Notes: generated by a model not told the origin, from the letters alone. Numbered from the stretch's first letter, positions 7,756 through 14,427 are shown. The stretch is DNA of 15,587 bases from Oscillospiraceae bacterium (GCA_015068175.1 SVLA01000036.1:1-15587); one strand, 5' to 3'. Numbers and translations: made by a program.

Positions 7756-8507
7756 TTGGACTCCTCCTTCCCGGCATCGTACTGCGCAAGGATGCCATGG
7801 ATGCTCATGTCAAAGGTTTTATAGGGCTTGGGGGGCTCGGGGCGGTTGGCGGGATAGACAAGGTTTTCGTTGTATTCCCAGATGTCCTCCGGCAGGGGAT
7901 CGCCCATGGCGAACTTGTGGCCCTCGTAAGGCTTGTTGTGGGTCCAGCAGCGGTAGAAAGACTGGCGGGCCAGGGGGAACAGCTGCATCTGCCAGAACTT
8001 CCATACGCCGTCTTCGCGGATGAAGTTGACCAGGTATTTGCCCCAGCACCAGTCCGTGTTGGGAATGCCTTCGTCCCAGGCGCCGGGAGTCAGGGGCTTT
8101 TCGCACAGATCGTCGGCGCCGTTGGGGAAGCGGATGTAGGTCTCGTGGCCGGGGTCCAGCCAGATGCCGCGGGCGGTCTGGCCGTCTTCGGCGATTTCGA
8201 GCACTTCCGTGTCCATGCAGTGCATGAACATGCCCCCGTGCAGCTGGGGATTGTCATCGGCGTCCATATCGTCCCGGTCGCCGTGGTCTTCCAGATAGCA
8301 TTTTTTCACGCCTTCAATGCCGTAATAGGCACCCCAGGGCATCAGCAGGACGTCGTCGTCCCGGTTGGCCCAGTATTTGCAGTATTCGATGTTCCGATAG
8401 GCCGTGTGCAGCAGGGAATAGATGCCCATCAGATTGCGGCAGTCCTGCACGGCCTGCATGCGGTCCAGTCTTCTTTCAAGCTCTTCGGCTGTGATCACTT
8501 TTTCCAT
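7752..8507 (-). CDS. NTF2/SnoaL-like protein, paralogue 2 (long form)
   Basis: This 251-aa protein is the middle of three tandem paralogues and the longest. It carries an extra loop of about 16-18 residues near 131-149 (ADDLCEKPLTPGAWDEG) and an extended C-terminal tail. The shared core is clear: CRNLMG at 23-28, LMPWGAYYG, HGDRDD, TEVLEIAEDGQTARGIW, and WCWGKY to EDGVWKFW. It keeps Tyr30 and His96 at the positions that align by eye with the BaiE/scytalone dehydratase Tyr and His, but has Thr where their Asp lies. It is thus the copy closest to a working dehydratase or isomerase active site. I start at 8505-8507 because GGAGG is 8 nt upstream. An in-frame ATG further up (8567) would overlap the neighbouring gene and add 20 untypical residues. 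It overlaps the next gene by 4 nt. Confidence 0.82.
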   Translation of the reverse strand: MEKVITAEELERRLDRMQAVQDCRNLMGIYSLLHTAYRNIEYCKYWANRDDDVLLMPWGAYYGIEGVKKCYLEDHGDRDDMDADDNPQLHGGMFMHCMDTEVLEIAEDGQTARGIWLDPGHETYIRFPNGADDLCEKPLTPGAWDEGIPNTDWCWGKYLVNFIREDGVWKFWQMQLFPLARQSFYRCWTHNKPYEGHKFAMGDPLPEDIWEYNENLVYPANRPEPPKPYKTFDMSIHGILAQYDAGKEESK

Positions 8508-8523
8508 CGTATCCACCTCCTGA

Positions 8524-9162
8524 TCAAGTATCGAGCGTGCGGTAGGGCACGGGGGGCTCCGGCGCATTGGCCGGATAAATGGCGGTGGGCGAATAGCTCC
8601 AGTCGGGGCTTTGCTTGGCCTGCGCCTTTTTATAGGGGTAATCTTCCGGCTGCTTCTGCTCCGTCTTCACCCAGCTGGTGTAATAGCTGGTGCGGTACAG
8701 GGGGTGCAGCTGCATTTTCCAGAACTTCCACTGGCCGTCCTCGCAGAGGAAGGTCACTTCGTACTTGCACCAGCGCCATTCGCCGATGGGGGCCCAGTTG
8801 TGGACATAGGTGTCGATGCCCGGGGAGATCCATGCGCCCTTGGCGGTGCGGCCGTCTTCGGCCACTTCGATGATCTCGGAATCCAGCTCGTGGATCTGCA
8901 TGTTTCCCTTCAGGGCAAAGGCCATGTTCGGGTCGTTGCGGTCGCCCTGCTCATCCAGATAGTCCTTCACGCCCTCCGGGCCCTCATAACGGCCCCAGGG
9001 CATTTCGATCGCCGCGTCCTCGCGCGCGGACCACAGCGGCAGAATCTCCGGGTTGCGGAAAGTGGCGTTATAATACACAAAACGCCCCATGAGATTTCTG
9101 CAGGCGTGCGCGGCTTCCAGGCTTTCCACCTGGCGCAGCACGGTTGCCAGTTCCTGCTCCAT
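8524..9162 (-). CDS. NTF2/SnoaL-like protein, paralogue 3 (first gene of the left operon)
   Basis: This 212-aa protein is the first gene transcribed in the left block and lies divergent to lysR. Core motifs match its two relatives: CRNLMGRF at 21-28, IEMPWGRYEG, EQGDRNDP, SEIIEVAEDGRTAKGAW, WRWCKY and EDGQWKFWKMQL. His91 is present at the putative catalytic strand, but the helix position that is Tyr in the other two is Phe28. The ending YPANAPEPPVPYRTLD is shared with paralogue 2 and, more loosely, with paralogue 1, and extends beyond a normal 130-170 aa NTF2 domain. The ATG at 9160-9162 follows AGGAGG by 8 nt; a nearer ATG is out of frame. The gap to paralogue 2 is 16 nt. As the first gene beyond a probable LysR-controlled promoter, it should be the best-expressed member. 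Confidence 0.82.
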   Translation of the reverse strand: MEQELATVLRQVESLEAAHACRNLMGRFVYYNATFRNPEILPLWSAREDAAIEMPWGRYEGPEGVKDYLDEQGDRNDPNMAFALKGNMQIHELDSEIIEVAEDGRTAKGAWISPGIDTYVHNWAPIGEWRWCKYEVTFLCEDGQWKFWKMQLHPLYRTSYYTSWVKTEQKQPEDYPYKKAQAKQSPDWSYSPTAIYPANAPEPPVPYRTLDT

Positions 9163-9204
9163 TGTGCATTCCTCCTGTCGTTGATTTGCGCCGTCCCCGG
9201 ATGG

Positions 9205-9220
9205 ATAGCTTATAAGATAT
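9205..9220. promoter_or_regulatory. Dyad ATAGCTTATAAGATAT upstream of the NTF2-like operon
   Basis: These 16 bp form an inverted repeat with a perfect 8-bp core (CTTATAAG) and matching ATA/TAT outer arms, broken by one mismatched pair. It lies about 43 bp before the start codon at 9162, where a -10 element of the minus-strand promoter is expected; TATAAG or TATCTT within it could serve as that element. It may be the promoter core, an operator, or both. Confidence 0.4.
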
Positions 9221-9293
9221 TCAAATGCTTTGCGGGCGGAGACAGCGGAAAATGATTGATCTGCAATAAAAAGTTTAACAAAGCCAATGGTGC

Positions 9294-9322
9294 TTGTAAA
9301 TTCGACAATGGCATGCTAATAT
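9294..9322 (+). promoter_or_regulatory. Probable lysR promoter with overlapping LysR-box dyad
   Basis: TTGTAA (9294-9299) and TAATAT (9317-9322) are separated by exactly 17 bp, and TG-n precedes the second hexamer as an extended -10. The -35 overlaps the dyad TTGTAAATTCGACAA (9294-9308), which fits the T-N11-A half-site pattern of LysR-type operators. Binding there would block lysR transcription, the usual negative autoregulation of this family. Each hexamer matches consensus at only 4 of 6 positions, so the call is moderate. Confidence 0.45.
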
Positions 9323-9368
9323 AGTTAAAAAGCTATGCAAAATCCGTTGAGATGCAGGGGGGATCCGC

Positions 9369-10256
9369 GTGACAGATCAACAGATCGCGCTGTTTTTGTC
9401 GCTGGTGGAAATCGGGAGCGTTACCAAAACGGCCGACGAACACTATGTGAGCCAGCCGGTGGTGAGCAAACAGATCGCGGCGCTGGAAAGCGCTCTTGGC
9501 TTTCAGCTTTTCAACCGCCGCCACAAGAAGATCAGCGTTTCTGCCAGCGGGCAGGTGTTTTATGACTTTTTCAAACGGGCGTCCCTGGAATATCCGGCGG
9601 TGGTGGCCCATGCCCGCCGGGTGCAGGAAGCGGAGTTCGGCAGCGTGGAGCTGGGGCTGCATTCCCTGCTGCGCTTTCCCGCGGTGGAGCGCGCCGTGGA
9701 ACGGCTGAGCGAAAAATATCCCAACGCAAAGATCCGCACTCACAGCCATACCGTGCCTTTCTGGCAGGATGAGGTTTCCTCCGGGGAAATCGATATTGCC
9801 GTTTCCGACGTTCCCAGCACCGAAACCCATCCGGGCCTTGCCTCGCTGGAGCTGGACCGGGTGCGGGAATACCTGGTGTATTCGGCCGATCATCCTCTGG
9901 CGGGAAAGGAAGGTCTGTCCTTTTCCGATTTTGCCCAGGAGACCTTTTTCTTTCTGCTCACACCCAAGCATCCCTCGTTCCCCATCACCCGCTTCAACAA
10001 TCTTTGCCGGCGCTTCGGCATAGACTGCCCGGAGATCCTCTTTGCCCCGGAGAATGAAACCATTCAGAACTACGTGGCCAAAGGGAAGGGAGTAAGCATT
10101 GTCAAGTACACCGACCGTGTGGCGGCCCGGGGGGAGGGCCTGCGGTATCTGGACATCGAGGCCTCCATTCCCGTGTGCCTTTTGTGGAATCCGGAAAGTC
10201 TTTCGCCCCTGGGGCTTGAACTGGTGCAGGCCATCGGCGAAGAAATGAAGAAATAA
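9369..10256 (+). CDS. LysR-type transcriptional regulator
   Basis: This 295-aa protein has normal LTTR length. The N-terminal winged helix-turn-helix spans about residues 3-62, with SVTKTADEHYVSQPVVSKQI forming the recognition region and FNRRHKKISVSASGQVF the wing. A two-lobed effector domain follows, with EIDIAVSDVP and GKGVSIVKYTDRVA as recognisable segments. It is the only plus-strand gene here, divergent from the NTF2-like/oxidoreductase operon and convergent with the CoA-transferase gene, whose shared terminator follows it. The start is GTG (9369-9371), with a G-rich AGGGGGG site 6 nt upstream. The likely targets are the adjacent divergent operon and itself; control of the right operon would have to occur outside the window. 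The inducer is unknown, and a pathway intermediate is the normal expectation for this family. Confidence 0.93.
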   Translation: MTDQQIALFLSLVEIGSVTKTADEHYVSQPVVSKQIAALESALGFQLFNRRHKKISVSASGQVFYDFFKRASLEYPAVVAHARRVQEAEFGSVELGLHSLLRFPAVERAVERLSEKYPNAKIRTHSHTVPFWQDEVSSGEIDIAVSDVPSTETHPGLASLELDRVREYLVYSADHPLAGKEGLSFSDFAQETFFFLLTPKHPSFPITRFNNLCRRFGIDCPEILFAPENETIQNYVAKGKGVSIVKYTDRVAARGEGLRYLDIEASIPVCLLWNPESLSPLGLELVQAIGEEMKK

Positions 10257-10269
10257 ATCCGAAATAAGA

Positions 10270-10305
10270 AAAGAGCCGGCGTTTTGCGGAAAACGCCGGC
10301 TCTTT
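10270..10305. terminator. Bidirectional rho-independent terminator between lysR and the CoA-transferase gene
   Basis: A perfect 16-bp stem (AAAGAGCCGGCGTTTT pairing with its complement) closes on the 4-nt loop GCGG. It lies 13 bp after the lysR stop and 57 bp after the end of the convergent CoA-transferase gene. U-rich sequence follows in both directions: TTTGTCTGTTCGTTTT on the plus strand and TTTCTTATTTC on the minus strand. It insulates the regulator from the right-hand operon. Confidence 0.9.
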
Positions 10306-10362
10306 GTCTGTTCGTTTTCCGGCTGGCAATGCGTTAAAACGACAAGGGGAAAGAGATGCTTT

Positions 10363-11847
10363 TCAGTTGCTGTCCGCGGGCTTCATGCTGCCGCAATCGG
10401 CAAAGCGCAGATGCCAGGCGAGGGCTTTGTCCAGGCAGTGGGGTGTGTGCCCGCCGGCAAGGCAGGCTTCGCGGAAGTATTCCCGGAGCATGGGCCGGTA
10501 GTCCGGATGGGCGCAGTTTTCAATGATGCATTCCGCCCGTTCCCGGGGGGATTTCCAGCGCAGATCCGCCAGGCCCTGCTCCGTGACGATCACCTGCACA
10601 TCGTGCTCCGTGTGGTCCACATGGGACACCATGGGCACAAGACAGGAGATGGCGCCGTTTTTGGCCGTGGACAGGGTGGAGAATATGCTGATGGCGGCAT
10701 TCCGGGCAAAGTCTCCGCTGCCGCCGATGCCGTTCATCATGCTCCGGCCCAGCTGGTGGGAGGAGTTGACGTTGCCGTAAATATCGCATTCCAGGGCCGT
10801 ATTGATGGAGATGACGCCCAGGCTGCGGATGGCGATGGGGTTGTTGGAGATGCCCTGGGGACGGATGACCAGCTTTTGGCGGTACTGCTCCAGGTTTTTG
10901 TAAAAATGCTCCGTGGTTTCCCGGGAGAAGGTCAGCGCCGTGGCGCTGGCTCCGATCATTTTTCCTTCGTCCATCAGCTGCAGGGCCGAATCCTGAAACA
11001 CTTCGGAATACATCTGCAGTCCGGTGAAGCCGCTGCCGGAGAGGCCGGCCAGAACGCCGTTTGCCACCGAACCCGTGCCGGACTGGATGGGGGGCAGCTG
11101 CCTGGGCAGGCGTCCCTCCGATACTTCGTTTTTCAGGAAGCTGACAATGTGCCGGGCGATGGCGGCGGTGTTTTCGTCGGGGCCGGAAAAACTGAAAAAG
11201 GAGCCCGGATCCGAGGTGAGAACGATGCCGGCGATCTTGTCCCTGTCATAGGGAAGCAGGGCCGTGCCGATGCGGTCTGTCGCTGTGGACAGAACCGGAG
11301 TGAAGCTACGGTCCCAGCCGGAGCTTGAGCAGATATCATGCATGCCCGCAAGCTCCAGGGGGATGGTGTCGTTGACCTCCACCAGGATCTTCCGGGCCCG
11401 GCGGATCACCGTGTCCATGATCCCCAGGGAGGCCGGGGGCAGGATACCTTCGTCCGTGATGGCGGCGCACTCCACAATGGCAAAATCGATCTGGGGCCCC
11501 GCCCCCCGTTCCAGCTGCAGGGGCAGATGGCTCAGATGGGCGTCGTTATAGGCCAGGGCGCCGGCGTTGACGGCGGTGCGGAGGGCTTTGTCGTTCTGGT
11601 AGGGATAGCGGCGGGCAATGAGCCCGGCCTTGACCATTTCCCCATCCATCTCCGCGCCCACGGAGGCCCCGGTGATGACGGTGAGCCCGTCCGCCCGGCC
11701 CTGGGCCGCCAGCGCCCGGGGGATGGCTTTGGGATAGCCCACCCGGGAAAAGCCGCTGCAGCCGAGAACCATCCTCGGCAAAATCATGGCGGCGGCCTCT
11801 TCGGCGCTCAGGATCCGGTCTTTCAGAGAAGCTGCGATCCGTTCCAT
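10363..11847 (-). CDS. Class I CoA-transferase / acetyl-CoA hydrolase family protein (Cat1-like)
   Basis: This protein of about 494 aa moves CoA between short carboxylic acids through a glutamyl-CoA intermediate. The family core is visible: SGTGSVANGVLAGL then MYSEVFQD, whose Glu (residue 282 from the chosen start) matches the catalytic glutamate of this class, followed by GISNNPIAIRSLGVISINTALECD, GIGGSGDFARNA and VIVTEQGLADLR. Length matches the succinyl-CoA:acetate group rather than the two-subunit AtoDA acetoacetate enzymes. It is the last gene of the right operon. After a beta-keto acid cleavage enzyme and a thiolase, a role in activating acetoacetate or discharging the acyl-CoA product is plausible but not proven. 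I prefer the ATG at 11845-11847, 4 nt after the upstream stop with GGAAG 11 nt before it. An ATG at 11863-11865 would overlap the neighbour by 14 bp and lacks a ribosome site. Confidence 0.88.
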   Translation of the reverse strand: MERIAASLKDRILSAEEAAAMILPRMVLGCSGFSRVGYPKAIPRALAAQGRADGLTVITGASVGAEMDGEMVKAGLIARRYPYQNDKALRTAVNAGALAYNDAHLSHLPLQLERGAGPQIDFAIVECAAITDEGILPPASLGIMDTVIRRARKILVEVNDTIPLELAGMHDICSSSGWDRSFTPVLSTATDRIGTALLPYDRDKIAGIVLTSDPGSFFSFSGPDENTAAIARHIVSFLKNEVSEGRLPRQLPPIQSGTGSVANGVLAGLSGSGFTGLQMYSEVFQDSALQLMDEGKMIGASATALTFSRETTEHFYKNLEQYRQKLVIRPQGISNNPIAIRSLGVISINTALECDIYGNVNSSHQLGRSMMNGIGGSGDFARNAAISIFSTLSTAKNGAISCLVPMVSHVDHTEHDVQVIVTEQGLADLRWKSPRERAECIIENCAHPDYRPMLREYFREACLAGGHTPHCLDKALAWHLRFADCGSMKPADSN

Positions 11848-11851
11848 CGTC

Positions 11852-12133
11852 TTACTTTCTTCCATCGGCCAGACGGTCCAGGCGCATGTTGCGGAAATAC
11901 AGAAGGATATCCACAGAAACCATGACGATGTTCAGGATGTAGAAAATGAACACATAGGTGATGTTGTGCTGAATGAGCTTGCCGGCGATGCCGCTGACAT
12001 AGCCCAGCCAGATGAACACTTCAAAGGTCAGGCTCTTGCCCTTGGCGGTGCGGGATTTCCAGGACTTGTACACGGACATGGGCCAGGACAGCCCGAAGCA
12101 GATGACCATTATGGCTTCAAATATCTCAGACAT
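11852..12133 (-). CDS. SemiSWEET/PQ-loop-like small three-helix membrane protein
   Basis: This is a 93-aa integral membrane protein with three predicted helices at about 5-21, 36-54 and 58-80. The first helix leads into a SWP then MSVYKSWKSRTAKGKS segment at about 16-34. This resembles the PQ-loop pattern of SemiSWEET sugar transporters (Pro-Gln, basic residues, K-S/G-S before helix 2), but Met19 takes the Gln place. A single triple-helix bundle works as a homodimer in SemiSWEETs. The ATG at 12131-12133 has AAGGAG 5-6 nt upstream. The gene lies between the thiolase and CoA-transferase genes with gaps of 26 nt and fewer, so it is part of the operon. It might move a small neutral substrate or product, or simply be a conserved membrane protein of unknown role. 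The assignment is by motif recognition only. Confidence 0.6.
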   Translation of the reverse strand: MSEIFEAIMVICFGLSWPMSVYKSWKSRTAKGKSLTFEVFIWLGYVSGIAGKLIQHNITYVFIFYILNIVMVSVDILLYFRNMRLDRLADGRK

Positions 12134-12159
12134 GGTGTCTCCTTTTGTTATACGGAATT

Positions 12160-13362
12160 TTAGAGGGTTTCAATGACCGCTGCCATGCCCATGCCGCCGG
12201 CCACACACAAAGTGGCCAGACCCAGGTTCTTTTCCCGGCGGCGAAGTTCATGAAGCAGGGTCACAAGGATCCGGCAGCCGGAGGAGCCGATGGGATGGCC
12301 CAGGGCAATGGCGCCGCCGTTGACGTTGATGATGTCCTGCCGTTCCTCCAGACCCAGCTCCCGGATGCAGGCCACGGACTGGGCGGCAAAGGCTTCGTTC
12401 AGTTCGATCAGATCCAGGTCTTCCTTGGTCATCCCCAGACGCTTGAGCAGCTTTTCCGTGGCCGGAACGGGGCCCAGGCCCATATACCGGGGATCCACGC
12501 CGGCGGAGGACACCCCAAGCACCCGGGCCAGGGGCTTCAGACCGTACTGCCGGGCGGTCTCGCTGCTCATCAGGAGCATGGCGGAAGCGCCGTCGTTGCG
12601 GCCGGAAGAGTTGCCGGCGGTCACGGTGCCTCCATCGGGCTGGAAGGCCGGTTTGAGCTTTGCCAGCTGCTCCGGGGAGGTCTGTCGGGGGAATTCATCG
12701 GTATCAAAGACAATGGGATCCTTTTTCCGCCCCTGGGGCACGGACAGGGGGATGATTTCGTCCCGGAAGCGCCCACCGGCAATGGCCGCGGCGGCTTTCT
12801 CCTGGCTGCGCAGGGCAAAGGCGTCCTGGTCGGCCCGGCTGATGTTCCGGGCGACGGCCACGTTCTCGGCGGTCATGCCCATGTTGAAGCGGCCGTAAAT
12901 ATCCTGGGGCTGGGAGCAGAACTGGGCTTCCGTGAGGGAATCCTTCAGCTGCGTGGTCCCGGTGCCCACGCCCCAGCGGGCATTGGAAAGATAAAAATGG
13001 GCGTTGGTCATGCTTTCCGTGCCGCCGGCCAGCACCACCCGGTTCTGCCCGGTGAGGATGGAGTTTGCGGCGTTGCCCACGGCCAGCATGCCGCTGGCGC
13101 AGGCGCACATGACGGTGTTGGCCGGCACGCTCTCCGGCACGCCGGCGTGAAGGGCGGCCACCCGGGCGGTGTTGGAATAATCCGAGGTCTGGCGGCAATG
13201 GCCGAATATGACCTCATCCAGAGCCTCTGCCGGCAGACCGCTGCGCTCCAGGCTGCCCCGGATCACGGCTTCTGCCAGCGCTTCCGCATCCAGCGGCTTC
13301 AGGCTGCCTCCGAACTTGCCCACCGCCGTGCGGCAGGCTTCCACGATTACAACATCTTTCAT
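12160..13362 (-). CDS. Thiolase (acetyl-CoA C-acyltransferase type)
   Basis: This 400-aa thiolase is of normal length with all catalytic elements: nucleophile Cys88 (CACASG), NEAFA at 322-326, His356 in [11 protein letters not shown], and acid/base Cys386 in CVAGGMG. The last motif has Ala where the common form is C-x-GGGMG, and GNSSGRND (250-257) replaces the usual GNASG-x-ND. These are small changes near the acyl pocket. It condenses or cleaves beta-ketoacyl-CoA, most simply acetoacetyl-CoA to two acetyl-CoA. Following a BKACE-type enzyme, which releases acetoacetate, and preceding a CoA-transferase, the degradative direction makes sense. The ATG at 13360-13362 has a GGGAG site about 6 nt upstream. 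The spacer to the preceding gene remnant is 39 bp. The substrate could also be a longer acyl-CoA; the sequence does not settle this. Confidence 0.93.
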   Translation of the reverse strand: MKDVVIVEACRTAVGKFGGSLKPLDAEALAEAVIRGSLERSGLPAEALDEVIFGHCRQTSDYSNTARVAALHAGVPESVPANTVMCACASGMLAVGNAANSILTGQNRVVLAGGTESMTNAHFYLSNARWGVGTGTTQLKDSLTEAQFCSQPQDIYGRFNMGMTAENVAVARNISRADQDAFALRSQEKAAAAIAGGRFRDEIIPLSVPQGRKKDPIVFDTDEFPRQTSPEQLAKLKPAFQPDGGTVTAGNSSGRNDGASAMLLMSSETARQYGLKPLARVLGVSSAGVDPRYMGLGPVPATEKLLKRLGMTKEDLDLIELNEAFAAQSVACIRELGLEERQDIINVNGGAIALGHPIGSSGCRILVTLLHELRRREKNLGLATLCVAGGMGMAAVIETL

Positions 13363-13401
13363 GTTCTCTCCCGTTTCCGGCTCAGACCGGATTGCTTTTT
13401 G

Positions 13402-13554
13402 TTAAATTGGCTCGACTTCGGCCTTTTGGCGGGTGCTTTCCGAGCGGCTCCACACCGCCACTTCAAAGCCGCCCATGGCGTAGGTCTGGGCAATGCCGGG
13501 ACCCATGGTCCCGGCACCCAATACGGCAATTTTATGTATGTCCGTGATGTTCAC
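13402..13554 (-). pseudogene. 3-hydroxyacyl-CoA dehydrogenase remnant (N-terminal NAD-binding start only)
   Basis: A GTG start (13552-13554) with AAAGGA about 7 nt upstream opens a 50-codon frame. It contains IAVLGAGTMGPGIAQTYAMGG then FEVAVWSRSE, the exact start of the NAD-binding fold of the 3-hydroxybutyryl-CoA dehydrogenase family. Intact members run about 280-315 residues; this one stops at TAA 13402-13404 after AEVEPI. Only 39 bp then remain before the thiolase gene, so roughly 230 or more codons, including the catalytic His and the dimer domain, are gone. This is a deletion rather than a simple frameshift. The preserved start and ribosome site suggest a recent event, or a short peptide kept only for translational coupling. 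It lies 11 nt after the BKACE stop. Confidence 0.8.
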
Positions 13555-13565
13555 TGTGTTTCCTT

Positions 13566-14408
13566 TCAGATATGCTTGGTCAGGCCGAGGATCTGGCGGG
13601 TCTCGGCGGCGGTGGCGATCTCCCGGCCGGCGTCCCGGGCCAGGCGCACCGCCCGTTCCACCAGAGAGACGTTGGTGGCCAGAACACCCTTTTCCATATA
13701 AATGTTGTCCTCCAGGCCCACCCGCAGGCCGTCGCAGCCCATGGCAAGGCCAATGAGCATGCAGGGCATATGGGCTTTGCCGATGCCCGTAATGGACCAG
13801 GTGGAGCCCGGCTGCATCTTCGGCAGAAGATAGCCAATGGTCTCCGCATCCCCCGGCATGCCGCCGGTGACGCCCAGGACGAACTGGTAGTGGACAGGGC
13901 CCTTCAGGATGCCCTTTTTCAGATAGTAATCCACGTTGCCCATGTCGCCGCCGTTGAAGATCTCGCATTCCGGCTTGATGCCAAGCTCCTGCACATCCCG
14001 GCCCAGCTGTTCCAGGAAAGCGGGGCTGTTTTTGAAGATGTAGCTGTTGGCCCAGTTCATGCTCAGAGGGTCATAGGAACACATTTCCGGCAAAAGCACC
14101 GGCAGATGCGCCCGGCGCATGTCTTCCGGCCACTTGGAGCCGGAGGTGGTCAGGTTCAGAACCAGATCCACGTTCTCCCGGGCCATCTTCTCCCGGATCA
14201 GGCCCACCACTTCCGCAAAACGCTCGGTTTCCATGGTGTTGATGCCCTCGTCGTTGCGCACATGGATATGGATCACCGAAGCCCCCGCCTTGGCGCAGGC
14301 AATGGCGTCCGCCGCGATCTCTTCCGGCGTAATGGGCACATGGGGGGTCTGTTTTTTAGTCGTACCGGCGCCGCAGAGGGCCGCCGTGAGTATCAGTTTC
14401 TTGCTCAT
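13566..14408 (-). CDS. BKACE family beta-keto acid cleavage enzyme (Kce-related)
   Basis: This 280-aa TIM-barrel zinc enzyme belongs to the 3-keto-5-aminohexanoate cleavage enzyme family (formerly DUF849). The family reaction is a beta-keto acid plus acetyl-CoA giving acetoacetate plus a new acyl-CoA. Zinc ligands are visible as HIH at His47/His49 and Glu233 in RVGLEDN; Arg229 and Asp234 of the substrate site are also present, as is the PECEIF segment near 146-151. Where Kce has Glu14 (GAETT), which holds the amino group of its lysine-derived substrate, this protein has Gly15 (GAGTT). That argues against 3-keto-5-aminohexanoate and for a non-amino keto acid such as a 3,5-dioxo or simple 3-oxo acid. 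The ATG at 14406-14408 has AGGA 7 nt upstream. Neighbours (SDR before, thiolase and CoA-transferase after) fit use of acetoacetate. The exact substrate is inferred. Confidence 0.9.
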   Translation of the reverse strand: MSKKLILTAALCGAGTTKKQTPHVPITPEEIAADAIACAKAGASVIHIHVRNDEGINTMETERFAEVVGLIREKMARENVDLVLNLTTSGSKWPEDMRRAHLPVLLPEMCSYDPLSMNWANSYIFKNSPAFLEQLGRDVQELGIKPECEIFNGGDMGNVDYYLKKGILKGPVHYQFVLGVTGGMPGDAETIGYLLPKMQPGSTWSITGIGKAHMPCMLIGLAMGCDGLRVGLEDNIYMEKGVLATNVSLVERAVRLARDAGREIATAAETRQILGLTKHI

Positions 14409-14427
14409 GCTTCGTTCCTTTCTTCCC

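Larger units (their letters stand above)
9163..9368. promoter_or_regulatory. Divergent control region between the NTF2-like operon and lysR
   Basis: This 206-bp region has no gene and is AT-rich relative to its flanks. It holds the ribosome sites of both divergent genes, a probable lysR promoter and LysR-box-like dyad (9294-9322), and a second near-perfect dyad at 9205-9220. LysR-type regulators typically act from such divergent regions, activating the neighbour when an inducer derived from the pathway is bound and repressing their own gene. No convincing -35/-10 pair was found for the minus-strand operon, which fits a promoter that needs an activator. Confidence 0.65.

Noticed and set aside
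5035..7824. Plus-strand open frame of 929 codons, and similar long plus-strand frames at 1302-2984, 3046-5034 and 12145-13701
   Set aside because: They lie opposite genes with clear family motifs, have Gly/His/Val-rich low-information protein sequences with no recognisable domain, and lack ribosome sites. They are codon-bias shadows in GC-rich DNA.
3076..9162. Calling this a bile acid bai operon
   Set aside because: The bai CoA ligase, family III CoA-transferase, BaiA and BaiG are absent. The NTF2-like proteins are longer and lack the full BaiE residue set. Only the chemical logic is similar.
9333..9971. Minus-strand open frame of 212 codons over lysR
   Set aside because: It lies entirely opposite the well-supported LysR gene and its control region, with no family motif or ribosome site.
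13566..14408. Assignment to lysine fermentation (kce of the kam/kdd/kce/kal set)
   Set aside because: No aminomutase, 3,5-diaminohexanoate dehydrogenase or ammonia-lyase gene is nearby, and the glutamate that binds the amino group is replaced by Gly.
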